DNA of 64,000 nt from UBA9339 sp964535195 (GTDB taxonomy: Bacteria > Pseudomonadota > Gammaproteobacteria > UBA9339), in assembly GCA_964535195.1 (NCBI GenBank), contig CAZHSI010000003.1:30513-94512 (forward strand), read 5' to 3'. Positions 7,322 to 17,800 of this stretch are shown here, piece by piece (within the stretch, counting starts at the first letter, position 1; the number at the start of each line of letters is the position of its first letter). The notes below the pieces were generated by a model. It did not search any database. It worked only from the letters and a program-made list of their open reading frames with translations, and was not told where the DNA came from. A program made the translations under genes and the position numbers.

Positions 7322-9091
7322 TTAAAACAAGCCCGTCACTCTACCTGTATTAACATCCACATCAACGCGTCTATATGCAGGATCAGACGAGGTTCCCGGC
7401 ATCAATTTAATTGACCCCGCTACTGGACAGACAAAACCTGCACCTTTATAAATTAAGAAGTCACGCACAAATAACCGCCAGCCACACGGCACCCCTTTTT
7501 TATTAGGATCATCGGTAACACTCAAATGGGTCTTAACCATACAAGTACCTAATTTACTAAGCTCTGGATCAGACTCAATCAACTTTAACTTCTTCCGCGC
7601 TTCGTCAGCATAATCCACACCGTCCGCACCATAAACTTGTTTCGCAATTAACTCAATCCGACCACTCATTGGCATATCTAATTCGTAAAGGAATTTAAAT
7701 TGATTCTTTTCATTACAAGCATCGATTACAGCATCGGCCAACTCTAAAGCGCCATCACCACCTTTTTCCCAATGCTCGGACCATGCCATTCTTGCCCCAG
7801 CCGCCTCTACGAGCCTTCTTACCGCCGCCACCTCATTTTTCGTATCATCTTTAAAAGCATTCAGACAAACTACTGGATTAATCCCGGCCTGTTTAACCGT
7901 ATTAATATGATGCACTAAGTTCTCACACCCTTTTTCTACCCAACCAACATTCTCTGTTTTATATTCTTCAGGCAGTGGGCGCCCCGGAATCGGATTAGGT
8001 GCGCCGCCGTGGCATTTTAGAGCACGAATCGTGGCCACAATTACCGCTGCATGCGGTTGCATATGCGAATAGCGACATTTTAAATTCCAGAATTTTTCAA
8101 ACCCAATGTCGGCACCAAAACCAGATTCAGTAACGAGATAATCACCAAGTTTAGCTGCCAGTCTATCGCTAATAATTGATGACTGACCAATAGCAATGTT
8201 GGCAAACGGACCAGCATGGACAAACACTGGCTGCCCTTCAATGGTTTGTAATAAATTGGGATTCAAGGCTGCAAGCATCCAGGCGGTCATTGCGCCATCA
8301 ACCTCTAAATCAGCTGTAGTTATCGGTGTACCTTTTTTATCATATGCCACAACAATTTTGCTCATCCTATGGCGAAAGTCTTTGAGGTCAGAGGCTAAGG
8401 CTAAGATCGCCATGATTTCCGAAGAAACGGCAATGGCAAAACCTGACTCCATCATAAACCCTTCCATTTTGCCACCAATACCAATAATCATTTTACGTAA
8501 GGCTTGGGCACAAAAATCTATAATCCAATTAAATTGAATATTGTGAGGATCAATATTAAGACGGCGTAACTTCCTTTTAGCAAGTTCAGCATCATCGTAA
8601 TTGAACTCATGCTGCATCCGTGAGGTCAAAGCTACCATAGCTAAATTATGAGCATTCATAATAGCATTAATATCGCCAGTTAACCCTAAAGAAAAAGGAG
8701 TAAGCGGTATAACTTGCGACAATCCGCCGCCAGCCGCGGATCCTTTAATATTCATAGTTGGACCGCCAGACGGTTGGCGTAAAGTGGCAATTGGTTTTTT
8801 GTTGCGTTTGGCTAACCCCTGGGTCAAGCCGATGGTGGTAGTAGATTTACCTTCACCAAGTGGCGTAGGATTAATCGCCGTAACATCAATATATTTAGCA
8901 TCAGGTTTATTAGCTAATCTTGTAATTGCCTTTTGATAATCTATTTTAGCTACGTAGTTACCATGAGGTAATAATTCATCTTTAGTAATACCTAACTCAT
9001 CAGCTAAAATATAAATCGATTTCATCTCAGATTCTGCTGCCTCCGCAATTTCCCAATCAGCATGAGATTTTGGATCTAGTAACACTGCCAT
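7322..9091 (-). CDS. fhs: Formate-tetrahydrofolate ligase
   Basis: ATP-dependent synthesis of 10-formyl-THF from formate and THF in one-carbon metabolism. The protein is about 589 aa, slightly longer than the usual 555-560. The ATP-binding motif TPLGEGKSTTTIGL is at about residue 80. It is followed by TLRQPSGGPTMNIKGSAAGG and later AGFVCPVAGSIKLMPGTSS near the C-terminus, all typical. The frame can start at 9097, but that ATG overlaps the ribosome site. AAGGAGA followed five bases later by the ATG at 9091 decides the start. With gcvH nearby, it suggests active one-carbon metabolism. The 3' end meets the IS6 tip, which has not removed the stop. Confidence 0.96.
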   Translation of the reverse strand: MAVLLDPKSHADWEIAEAAESEMKSIYILADELGITKDELLPHGNYVAKIDYQKAITRLANKPDAKYIDVTAINPTPLGEGKSTTTIGLTQGLAKRNKKPIATLRQPSGGPTMNIKGSAAGGGLSQVIPLTPFSLGLTGDINAIMNAHNLAMVALTSRMQHEFNYDDAELAKRKLRRLNIDPHNIQFNWIIDFCAQALRKMIIGIGGKMEGFMMESGFAIAVSSEIMAILALASDLKDFRHRMSKIVVAYDKKGTPITTADLEVDGAMTAWMLAALNPNLLQTIEGQPVFVHAGPFANIAIGQSSIISDRLAAKLGDYLVTESGFGADIGFEKFWNLKCRYSHMQPHAAVIVATIRALKCHGGAPNPIPGRPLPEEYKTENVGWVEKGCENLVHHINTVKQAGINPVVCLNAFKDDTKNEVAAVRRLVEAAGARMAWSEHWEKGGDGALELADAVIDACNEKNQFKFLYELDMPMSGRIELIAKQVYGADGVDYADEARKKLKLIESDPELSKLGTCMVKTHLSVTDDPNKKGVPCGWRLFVRDFLIYKGAGFVCPVAGSIKLMPGTSSDPAYRRVDVDVNTGRVTGLF

Positions 9092-9249
9092 AACCATCTC
9101 CTTTTTCAGTTAAGTAAAGCGAAGAGCCGAAACTACTAAAGCTAAATTTTTCGAACGAGATTGTAAAAATCTTTGCCTATAAATTCAAACACAATTTTCC
9201 ACAACTAATCACAAAACTCTTCATGAAAAATATTACCTATAGAATCAAG

Positions 9250-9278
9250 TTGCTGTGAACCACAATTAGACATAGTAT
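9250..9278 (+). promoter_or_regulatory. Candidate sigma70-type promoter for the MFS operon
   Basis: TTGCTG (9250-9255) and TAGTAT (9273-9278) are spaced by 17 bases, upstream of the MFS start at 9320. The fit is fair, not strong. Confidence 0.35.
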
Positions 9279-9319
9279 GGACAAGAGGTTGTTTCATAAC
9301 TACCATAAGGAACCATTAT

Positions 9320-10570
9320 ATGAAACAGTATAAAATTACTTTGCTTACCAGTATCGGCTCGGCATTAGAGTACTATGATCTAGTCATTTACAGTTTATTA
9401 GCAAACTTCATTAGTAAACAGTTTTTTCCCAGCACAAATCAGGTAACTGCTTTATTTGCTACCTTTAGCATATTTGCTCTCAGCTATGTAGCTCGTCCTC
9501 TAGGCGGAATTATTTTAGGTATTGTTGGCGACTGGCTTGGCAGAAAAATAATCTTCACCAACACCCTCCTCTGGATGGCATTAGTAACTTTCCTCATGGG
9601 TTTAATACCGAATTATGCCACTTGGGGAATAACCGCGACCATCCTTTTTAGTATTTGCCGCATTACCCAGGGACTAGTCTTTGGCGCTGAAATGCCAGGA
9701 GCATTAACACTCCTGGCAGAGCATATTGACAGCAAACATCATGGCCTCCATTTTGGCTTCATGACAGCGATGGTTGGCTTAGGCGTGTCGTTAGGCTCTG
9801 GTGTTACTTGGCTCCTAACTACACTGCTTACTGAACAAGAGCTTTTGGCTTGGGGCTTTAGAATCCCCTTTTTATTAGGGGGCAGCTTAGCAAGCATCGG
9901 TTTTATTATTCGCAAATATCTACCAGAAACACCTGCATTTTTAAAGTCACAAAAAACCAAACCCAAAATAACCAAAACCATCATCAAAAACCATTTAAAA
10001 CCAGTGATGAGTGTCATCGGAATCTTTTTGTTTCCGGCGTGCCTTGTAAATTTTAAGGCAATTTTTCCAGCATACTTGCATAACTTTTATCATTTCGCTT
10101 TTTCTGATATTTATGCCGCCATGACTTTCAGCCACATGCTATCAATAATAATCATGCCAACCTTCGGCTGGCTCTCTGATCTTATCGGCAAAAAAGCTTT
10201 AATTATTGGTGGCGCGCTGCTCATGGTAATTTTTAGTTACCCCGCGTTCGCATTACTACAACTAGGAGAACCAACCGGAGCTGCTTGGCGGGTATTTAGT
10301 TTCATCATGTTCATCCGTATCGTAATCGACATCATGGCGGCAAGTTATTTTGTACTTTTACCCCTAGCGTTTCAAACCACCATCAGATACACAGGAACGG
10401 CCTTTAGTTTTAATATCGTACACACAATAGCAGCGTTGTTACCGTTATTGGTAAACTATATTTATGGCGTCGTAAAAAGTCCGTATTATCTTATCGGGAT
10501 GTTTATACTATTAGCTACGATAACGATCATCAGCACAATTACGTTTAAAATTAACAATCCAGAACCGTAA
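9320..10570 (+). CDS. MFS transporter, metabolite:H+ symporter (MHS/ProP-like) family
   Basis: Inner-membrane secondary transporter of 416 aa with about 12 transmembrane helices. The N-terminal LTSIGSALEYYDLVIYSLLA corresponds to the MHS signature (GxxxExYDFxxY). The loop 2-3 motif is GDWLGRKIIF, with GFRIPFLLGG at helix 6. MHS members carry organic acids, osmolytes or amino acids with protons. The substrate here cannot be read from sequence. AAGGAA lies eight bases before the ATG. It is followed 18 bases later by a close paralogue, so the pair arose by tandem duplication, and coaBC overlaps the second copy. Confidence 0.88.
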   Translation: MKQYKITLLTSIGSALEYYDLVIYSLLANFISKQFFPSTNQVTALFATFSIFALSYVARPLGGIILGIVGDWLGRKIIFTNTLLWMALVTFLMGLIPNYATWGITATILFSICRITQGLVFGAEMPGALTLLAEHIDSKHHGLHFGFMTAMVGLGVSLGSGVTWLLTTLLTEQELLAWGFRIPFLLGGSLASIGFIIRKYLPETPAFLKSQKTKPKITKTIIKNHLKPVMSVIGIFLFPACLVNFKAIFPAYLHNFYHFAFSDIYAAMTFSHMLSIIIMPTFGWLSDLIGKKALIIGGALLMVIFSYPAFALLQLGEPTGAAWRVFSFIMFIRIVIDIMAASYFVLLPLAFQTTIRYTGTAFSFNIVHTIAALLPLLVNYIYGVVKSPYYLIGMFILLATITIISTITFKINNPEP

Positions 10571-10588
10571 CATATAAATGTATTTGGT

Positions 10589-11836
10589 ATGAGCAAAATG
10601 AAACAATCTAAAGTCACTTTTCTCGCTAGCATTGGCTCAGGTTTAGAATATTACGATCTAGTAATTTATAGCTTGCTGGCAAATTTTATTAGTCAAAATT
10701 TTTTTCCTAGCGCCAATCATATCGCCTCTTTATTCGCTACTTTTGGGATATTTGCCATTGGCAATATCATTCGTCCTCTTGGGGGTATAATTCTCGGCAC
10801 GATTGGTGATCGCTGTGGCAGAAAAAAAGTTTTTTCCCATACTTTAATCTGGATGTCGCTTGCCACTTTTTTCATGGGACTAATGCCTACTTTTACCTCT
10901 TTAGGCTTACTTGCCACCATCCTTTTTAGTCTTTGTCGCATCATCCAAGGATTAGTATTTGGCGCAGAATTACCAGGCGCGTTAACTTTACTTGCGGAAC
11001 ATGTTGACCATAAAAAACATGGTTTTTACTTTGGTTTTATGATTGCCGCAGTTGGCCTTGGCGTAGCACTGGGATCTTCAGTGATGTGGCTTTTAACAAA
11101 ATATCTCACCAACACCCAAATGCTTTCTTGGGGTTTTAGGCTGCCCTTTTTATTAGGAGGTCTATTGGCATTAATCGGGCTTTATATTCGTAAGCATCTC
11201 CCGGAATCACCAAAATTTTTAAACCTACAAAAATCCAGCACGCCTAAGTTAACTCTCGGCATAATTAAAAGTCACTGCGGACAGGTGATTAAAGTTATTG
11301 GGATTTTGTTATTTCCAGCATCTCTCGTGACCTTAAAACTTATTTTTCAGGTTTACTTACATGATTTTTACCACTTCCCTTTGGCCGATATCTATTTGGT
11401 TATGACTTGTGGTTATATATGGTCAGCAGTTGCGCTGCCCTTTTTTGGCTGGCTTTCCGACATTATTGGCAGAAAAACTTTGATCATTGCAGCTTCGCTC
11501 ATAATGATAACTTTTAGCTTTCCGATTTTTTGTTTATTACAAACCACCACCTTCTGGGGCTTATTTGCCTTTGTCCTATTTCTTGAAACCGTTATCGCCA
11601 TTATGGCGGTTAGTTACTTCGTGTTACTACCCCATTCGTTTACCACCTCATTTAGATATACCGGTTCGGCATTTAGTTACAACATTGCTTACACTATTGC
11701 TGCATTTATTCCGATGGTTATAAACTATATTTATGGGGTATTAAAACAACCTATGTATTTAAGCTGGTTATTGTTAGTATTAGCTCTTCTTACCATCATC
11801 AGCACCCTGAGTATTAAAAGTAAATATGATAACTAA
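10589..11836 (+). CDS. MFS transporter, MHS family (tandem paralogue)
   Basis: A 415-aa, 12-helix transporter very similar to its upstream neighbour. Both share EYYDLVIYSLLANFIS near the start, the motif A loop (here GDRCGRKKVF) and GFRLPFLLGG at helix 6. The start could be the ATG at 10589 or 10598, and the second aligns with the paralogue's MKQ start. The stop lies inside the coaBC start region (11 bases of overlap), so coaBC translation is probably coupled. The differing motif A and central loop suggest the copies may handle different substrates. Confidence 0.88.
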   Translation: MSKMKQSKVTFLASIGSGLEYYDLVIYSLLANFISQNFFPSANHIASLFATFGIFAIGNIIRPLGGIILGTIGDRCGRKKVFSHTLIWMSLATFFMGLMPTFTSLGLLATILFSLCRIIQGLVFGAELPGALTLLAEHVDHKKHGFYFGFMIAAVGLGVALGSSVMWLLTKYLTNTQMLSWGFRLPFLLGGLLALIGLYIRKHLPESPKFLNLQKSSTPKLTLGIIKSHCGQVIKVIGILLFPASLVTLKLIFQVYLHDFYHFPLADIYLVMTCGYIWSAVALPFFGWLSDIIGRKTLIIAASLIMITFSFPIFCLLQTTTFWGLFAFVLFLETVIAIMAVSYFVLLPHSFTTSFRYTGSAFSYNIAYTIAAFIPMVINYIYGVLKQPMYLSWLLLVLALLTIISTLSIKSKYDN

Positions 11837-13007
11837 AAATATTATTGTTGGTATAACTGGTGGCATCGCTGCCTATAAAACCGCTGAGCTTGTTAGAGGT
11901 TTACGTCGTAACGGCGCAACAGTGCGAGTTGTCATGACCAAAAATGCTGAAGAGTTTATTACACCACTGACAATGCAAACTGTGTCAGGTGAAACGGTTT
12001 ATACTGAAATGTTTAGACCATCTTTTCCCAACGATTTAGAGCATATTTCGCTAGCCCGTTGGGCTGATGCTATTGTAATAGCGCCAACCACCGCTAATTT
12101 TATTGCCAAGTTAGCCTATGGCCTTGCCGATGACCTCCTTTCCACCGTTTGTCTTGCAACCAAAGCGCCAATTGCTATTGCTCCAGCCATGAATAAAGAG
12201 ATGTGGCATCATGACGCCACTCAGCAAAACATTGCGACTTTACAGCAAAGAAAAGTTTTTATCTTTGGCCCAGCAGAAGGGAACCAAGCCTGTGGCGAAA
12301 CTGGTTATGGCAGAATGCTTGAACCCCAACAAATTTTAGCATTGATCCCAAGTATTTTTGCTTCGCAAACATTTTGTGGTAAAAAATTTGTTATCACGGC
12401 TGGCCCGACCAGAGAAAATATCGACCCTGTCCGTTATATAAGTAATTATAGTTCAGGGAAAATGGGCTATGCTTTAGCAGAAGCCGCTTTAGCAGCAGGA
12501 GCAAAAGTAGTGTTAATTAGCGGCCCAACCACTCTTAATACTTCACCCAAAATAACAAGAATTAATTTGCAAACAGCAGAAGAAATGCATCGTGCCGTCC
12601 TGCGAGAGATCACTGATTGTGATGTTTTTATTGCTGCAGCGGCGGTGGCAGATTACCAACCGACAACCAAGCGGCCACAAAAAATCAAAAAGGGAGCAGA
12701 AAAAATCGTGCTCGAATTAAAGCGCACCCCTGACATTTTGGCTACCGTTGCTTCATTAAATAAAAAACCTTTGGTCGTGGGCTTTGCTGCTGAAACTAAT
12801 AACCTCTTAACTTACGCTAAAGAAAAACTAATTAAGAAAAAACTAGACATCATTATTGCTAATCAAGTGGGCAAAGGAATAGGTTTTGCAAGCGACGATA
12901 ATACTGCAACAATCCTTTGCAAAAATGCCAAAATGGTAAAACTACCAAAAATGTCGAAAAAAGCATTGGCGCAACATGTTCTAAAAGTAATTACCATTAG
13001 CCTATAA
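11826..13007 (+). CDS. coaBC: Bifunctional phosphopantothenoylcysteine decarboxylase / phosphopantothenate-cysteine ligase
   Basis: Two successive steps of coenzyme A synthesis. It is 393 aa, a normal length for Dfp. The N-terminal CoaC flavoprotein (1-185) has GITGGIAAYKTAELVR, the flavin-site sequence APTTANFIAKLAYGLADDLL, and the conserved APAMNKEMW. A Cys in NQACGETGYGRM corresponds to the catalytic Cys of the substrate flap. The C-terminal CoaB half (190-393) has TAGPTRENIDPVRYISNYSS, GKMGYALAEAA and AAAVADYQP. It overlaps the upstream transporter by 11 bases, which suggests an operon. A pantothenate-related substrate for the transporters is possible but is only inference. Confidence 0.96.
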   Translation: MITKNIIVGITGGIAAYKTAELVRGLRRNGATVRVVMTKNAEEFITPLTMQTVSGETVYTEMFRPSFPNDLEHISLARWADAIVIAPTTANFIAKLAYGLADDLLSTVCLATKAPIAIAPAMNKEMWHHDATQQNIATLQQRKVFIFGPAEGNQACGETGYGRMLEPQQILALIPSIFASQTFCGKKFVITAGPTRENIDPVRYISNYSSGKMGYALAEAALAAGAKVVLISGPTTLNTSPKITRINLQTAEEMHRAVLREITDCDVFIAAAAVADYQPTTKRPQKIKKGAEKIVLELKRTPDILATVASLNKKPLVVGFAAETNNLLTYAKEKLIKKKLDIIIANQVGKGIGFASDDNTATILCKNAKMVKLPKMSKKALAQHVLKVITISL

Positions 13008-13245
13008 AAAAATATCCGCAGTATAATTTGTGTATATTAGGCTCTCTATGCATTTTGGAAGGATATATTTCCAAAGAAAAATGACGGATTTGCACAGCAG
13101 GGGTTGCAGTTTATTTGGTTTAGGCTATACATAATCTTATACTGGAACGGGAATATCTGAAAAATTTTAACTTTACTAGACTTAATTATTTTTAAACTAT
13201 ATACTATATCTAGTTCAGGAAACTCTAAATAAACAGGAGGTTTAT

Positions 13246-14211
13246 ATGCTTTCATATTTTTTTGGATCAAAACCTACAGCACCTCAAAGTAGACCAATAG
13301 AAACGTTTCAAGAATTATTTCAAGCTATCCACGTAATGTCTAAACTTAAAGCAACGATATTTGGGGGTAATTCGCCAGAGGCAGCAACGCAATCTACTAA
13401 GATTGCCATCCTGCAAGCACTCATGTCTAATGTGGGGCATGAAGGTGTAGCCGCTCAAGAAAGCTTAGAAGATTTGCAAGAGACATTGGAGAAATTATCT
13501 GAAAAGAGTCTCCGTGAGGCGGTAGACAATGAGGGAGAAATTGGTTTAGAAAGACGCCGATTAGTCAGAAGAATACTTGGAGTCATATTAAAAAACGATG
13601 CAACTATTACCGCAGCATTGCGAGACCTGGGGCAGAGTGAAGATACTATTAATGGGCTTCTAATGGAAAGTGACTACGCAATGTTATTCGAGACATTAAA
13701 TGCGATGGAACTTGAGGATCAAACCCCGGCCATGAAAGCAATTAAAGCATATTTAGTAAGCGCTAGAACTATACTTCATGAAGCCCAATTTGGCTTATTT
13801 GAGGAGCTTGATTTTGTTTTTCCAAATGAAATACGGTTAGCACCTTCGCCCGAAGTATCTAGAAGAGAAGAAGATGCTGCAGCAGCTGCACCAGCGCTAC
13901 CACCGCCTCCACCTCCCTTGCCCTTGCCGCCAACTGCGCAGGAGCGAGCACTTAAAAGTTATCGAAAAGCAGCCGCCGGGGGGGATAGCCGTATTCAACA
14001 AGGAGAACATGGAGCCTTTACATTGCAAGGGGACATTATCAGGGAAATTCAAGCAGGAAGAGTGCAGCTAAGACAAACACCACCACGTACGACTCCTCTT
14101 ATTGAAGAAACGGACAAAGATAGACACCTACGCGCCATTAGAGAAGAAGCAGCCAAAAGGCAAGCACGTAGCGCAACTGACCAACCACCGCCTGTAACAC
14201 CTAAAAGATAA
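13246..14211 (+). CDS. Proline-rich protein with WH2-like motif (candidate actin-targeting effector)
   Basis: A 321-aa protein with no signal peptide. Residues 20-200 are helical and acidic. Residues about 216-228 are a polyproline tract (PPPPPPLPLPP). Residues about 262-278, IIREIQAGRVQLRQT, resemble the WH2 actin-monomer motif (LLxxIxxGxxLxK), though with one extra residue between Gly and Leu. A basic helix RAIREEAAKR follows. Polyproline plus WH2 is the layout of bacterial and host actin nucleators such as RickA and WASP. Part of the helical domain aligns by eye with the protein at 47.2 kb (SDYAMLFETLNAMEL beside GDYTKLLSNLKELHI), so they are paralogues. AGGAGG precedes the ATG and a strong terminator follows, so it is a single-gene unit. 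The function is inferred. Confidence 0.6.
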   Translation: MLSYFFGSKPTAPQSRPIETFQELFQAIHVMSKLKATIFGGNSPEAATQSTKIAILQALMSNVGHEGVAAQESLEDLQETLEKLSEKSLREAVDNEGEIGLERRRLVRRILGVILKNDATITAALRDLGQSEDTINGLLMESDYAMLFETLNAMELEDQTPAMKAIKAYLVSARTILHEAQFGLFEELDFVFPNEIRLAPSPEVSRREEDAAAAAPALPPPPPPLPLPPTAQERALKSYRKAAAGGDSRIQQGEHGAFTLQGDIIREIQAGRVQLRQTPPRTTPLIEETDKDRHLRAIREEAAKRQARSATDQPPPVTPKR

Positions 14212-14224
14212 ACGAATAAAAATT

Positions 14225-14251
14225 ATTTTCCCCGGGTATCCCGGGGAAAAT
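14225..14251 (+). terminator. 12-bp perfect stem after the WH2-like gene
   Basis: ATTTTCCCCGGG pairs perfectly with CCCGGGGAAAAT across a TAT loop, 14 bases after the stop. The A/T flanks make it workable as a terminator in both directions. Confidence 0.75.
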
Positions 14252-14513
14252 ATACAAGGTTATTGTTATTGAAAAACATTAATTTTAATCTTAGATGACA
14301 TAGCTTTTCTCCAAAAAAGTACAGTTTATGAGGAAAACAATAGGGAGACCAATGCATTATCGTAAAGATAACAATAGCGTTACACATTAGAAAAACCAGC
14401 CTATCAATCCCACAGTCATGATGTAATTATTCCTGTCTAAGGGTTAAAACGACTCTTAAATAAACCAAAATAACAATGTTTGTTATTAAATAGAAACTTT
14501 ATGAGAAACCAAT

Positions 14514-14585
14514 ATGAGCATTAAAACATTAGACACAGATATTGCAAAAAAATATTTTTGTATGCCACAGGCGCAAGTAGTTTAG
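14514..14585 (+). pseudogene. IS110-like transposase N-terminal remnant in a gene-free stretch
   Basis: MSIKTLDTDIAKKYF resembles the first residues of IS110-family transposases (IxTxGIDxAKxxF). The frame stops after 23 codons. The rest of 14252-14896 holds no other gene I can support. It does contain scattered short inverted repeats (for example CAACCACTG with CAGTGGTTG near 14670). Confidence 0.4.
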
Positions 14586-14896
14586 AAGCTGTATAGAAGA
14601 TGAAGAGGGCCCTTCGCAGTCGGGTTTCAGTAGCCGATTTCAAAACACCTCGAACAGCTACTGTCAAAAACAGTGGTTGTGAATGCTTCTGACCTCCTCC
14701 AGCAGTTACTGTTTCCTATAACATATATCCACAATGCCTAAACCAAGCAATTAAATCTTGCTACTCTATAGCTCGATCTACCCTTTCTAACTGAATATTT
14801 AAGAGCCGCTTAAAACTTTAGGCAGAAACCATTACATTAACGCTGCTATTCAGCAGCATAAAATTCTGCTTTCAGTCCAGTTAAACTGAAAGAACA

Positions 14897-17800
14897 TTAA
14901 ACCTGCTGCAACGCCTCATAAAACCGCCAGCGATGTTTAATATCTTCTTCAGCAAGTTGCATTAACCGCTTAGCTTCCGCAGGGTCGTTACGCAACAAAA
15001 TTTGATAACGATTCTCGCGTTCGGCATATGCAAGAAATGGGATACTGGGTTTTCCAGAGTCAAGTTGGAGAGGATTTAAATTTTGTTTGCGCCGCTCGGG
15101 ATTATAACGATATAACGGCCAGTGACCACACTTGACTGCTAATTTTTGTTGCTGCGGTCCTTCGTGCATATTAATCCCATGGGAAATACAATGACTGTAA
15201 GCGATAACAATCGCCGGACCATCATAATTATCGGCCTCCTGAAAAGCTTTCATTGCTTGGAGGGGGTTTGCCCCAATTGCGATACTCGCGACATAAATAT
15301 TGCCATAAGTCATTAACATTAAACCCAAATCTTTTTTGGCGACGGATTTACCTTTGGCGGCAAACTTAGCTACAGCACCACGCGGCGTTGCCTTGGATGC
15401 TTGCCCTCCAGTATTAGAATATACTTCGGTATCTAAGACCAATACTTTAATATTTTTACCACTAGCTAAAACATGATCTAAACCACCATAACCAATATCG
15501 TAAGCCCAACCGTCGCCGCCAATTTCCCACACACTTTGCCGGACCAATTGATCAATGAGTGATAATAATTGTTGTGAGTCACACGTATTAATTGTTGCTA
15601 AAATAGCTTTTAATTTAGCAATGTCATGACGCATCGCAGCAACCTCAAAATCGGTTTTTTGTTCATTATTAATAATCGACTGCATTAACTCTTGATGATT
15701 AATTTGTGGCGCGAGCTTTGCTAATAAACTTAAGGCCTGCTCCCGATGCTTTTCGATGGTCAGCAAAAAACCATAACCAAACTCGGCATTATCTTCAAAA
15801 AGTGAAGAAGCGAACGCTGGACCACGACCACCAGCATTTACGGTCCATGGCACCGTCGGCAGATAACCACCATACGCTAAAGAACAACCCACCCCGTTAG
15901 CAATAATTAAACGCTCACCAAATAATTGCGTTAGTAATTTAATATAAGGGGTTTCACCACAACCAGCGCAAGCAGCGCAAAATTCAAACATCGGTGCCAC
16001 ATATTGCAAGCTATTAATACTAGGTTTATCGGTAATTGTAAGATCGGTAGGGATACTTTCAAAAAATTTAACTTGTTCCCTGCCACAAGCAACTGTTTCG
16101 CTCGTCTTTGTTGTCATAACTAGAGCCTGATTCCCGCTCTTACCTTTGTTTACAGGACAAACTTCAGCACAAGCACCGCAGCCCGTGCAATCTTCAGCAT
16201 ATACTTGAATGGTATAATATTCATCATTGGCATTTGGCCCACGCAATTTAGTAGTTAAAAAATCTTGCGGCGCACCGATTAACGCTTTCTCATGATACCG
16301 TTTAGAGCGAATAGCACTATGCGGACAAACTACGCGGCATAAACCACATTGGATACAATGGTCGGGCAACCACTGCGGTACGGCAAGTGAAATATTTCTC
16401 TTTTCAAAACGGGTGGTATGAGTAAGATAAACCCCGTCACTTGGCAAAGCACTCACCGGCAGCTCATCGCCACGACCAGCAAGCATTTTACCAACAACCT
16501 CTCTAACAAACTTTGGCGCCTCGTTACTTACCACTGGCAACAATTCGATATGGCTGGTAACTTTACTGGGAACGGCAACTTCTACTAAATTCGCTAAGCT
16601 ATGATCAACTGCCTGATAATTTTTTTGTAATACTTCTTCTCCTTTAGACGCATAGGTTTTTTTAATCGCCTCTTTAATCTTAGCAATTGCCTTTTCCTTA
16701 GGAAGAATGTTACTTAAGGCAAAAAAGCAGGTTTGCATTACGGTATTAATATGATTTCTCATCCCCGAGTCGTGCGCTACTTTATAAGCATCAATTACAT
16801 AAAATTTAATTTTTTTATCGATTATCGTCCTTTGTAACAGCCGCGGTAATTTTTCCCAAACTTGCGTAGGGGGGTAAGGACTATTCAATAAAAATGTAGC
16901 GCCAATTGCTGCGCGCTCTAGCACTAACATCTTATCGATGAAACTAAATTGATGACAACCAATAAAATTAGCTTGCTTAATTAAATAAGCAGAACGAATC
17001 TTACTTGGACCAAACCGTAGATGGGAAACGGTGCGCGAACCAGTTTTTTTTGCATCATAAACAAAATATCCCTGCGCATAAAGCGGGGTTTCTTCCCCAA
17101 TAATCTTGATAGAATTTTTGTTAGCACTGACAGTACCATCAGCACCTAAGCCATAAAAAACTGCGCGCTTAACCTCCTCTGGCTCAATATCAAAATCTGG
17201 GTCATAACTTAAACTAGTATGCGTAAGATCGTCGTTAATCCCGATCGTAAAATGATTTTTTGGCTCGGCCTTTGTTAGCTCATCGAAGATAGCCTTAACC
17301 ATCGCCGGCGTAAACTCTTTAGATGCAATACCATAACGGCCACCGATTACTCGTGGACGATGTAAATTAACATGATCTTCCAACAAGGTTGTTGCCACCT
17401 CTTCATATAAAGGTTCCCCCGCGGCACCGATCTCTTTGGTACGATCTAGCACTGCCAATGCCTTACATGTTTTAGGAAGCTTAGCTAGAAATGCTTTTTT
17501 AGGAAAAGGGCGGAATAAGCGAATTTTTAATAATCCTATCTTTTCCGATAGCTGATTTAAATAGCTAACAGTTTCTTGTACCGTTTCCGCTGCTGAGCCC
17601 ATAACCACAATTACTCTTTCAGCATTGGCATCACCGTAATATTCTATTAACTCATAAGAACGCCCAGTAACTGCGGCAAACTCGCTTAGTTTATTTACTA
17701 AGATCATAGGCAGGTTATTATAAAAAGGATTAACCGCTTCACGCCCTTGAAAATAAATATCGGAATCAGATACAACTCCACGAATCGTTGGCTTTTCTGG

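Noticed and set aside
13874..14071. Alternative-frame ORF inside the first WH2-like gene
   Set aside because: It is a shadow produced by the proline and glutamine codons in another frame.
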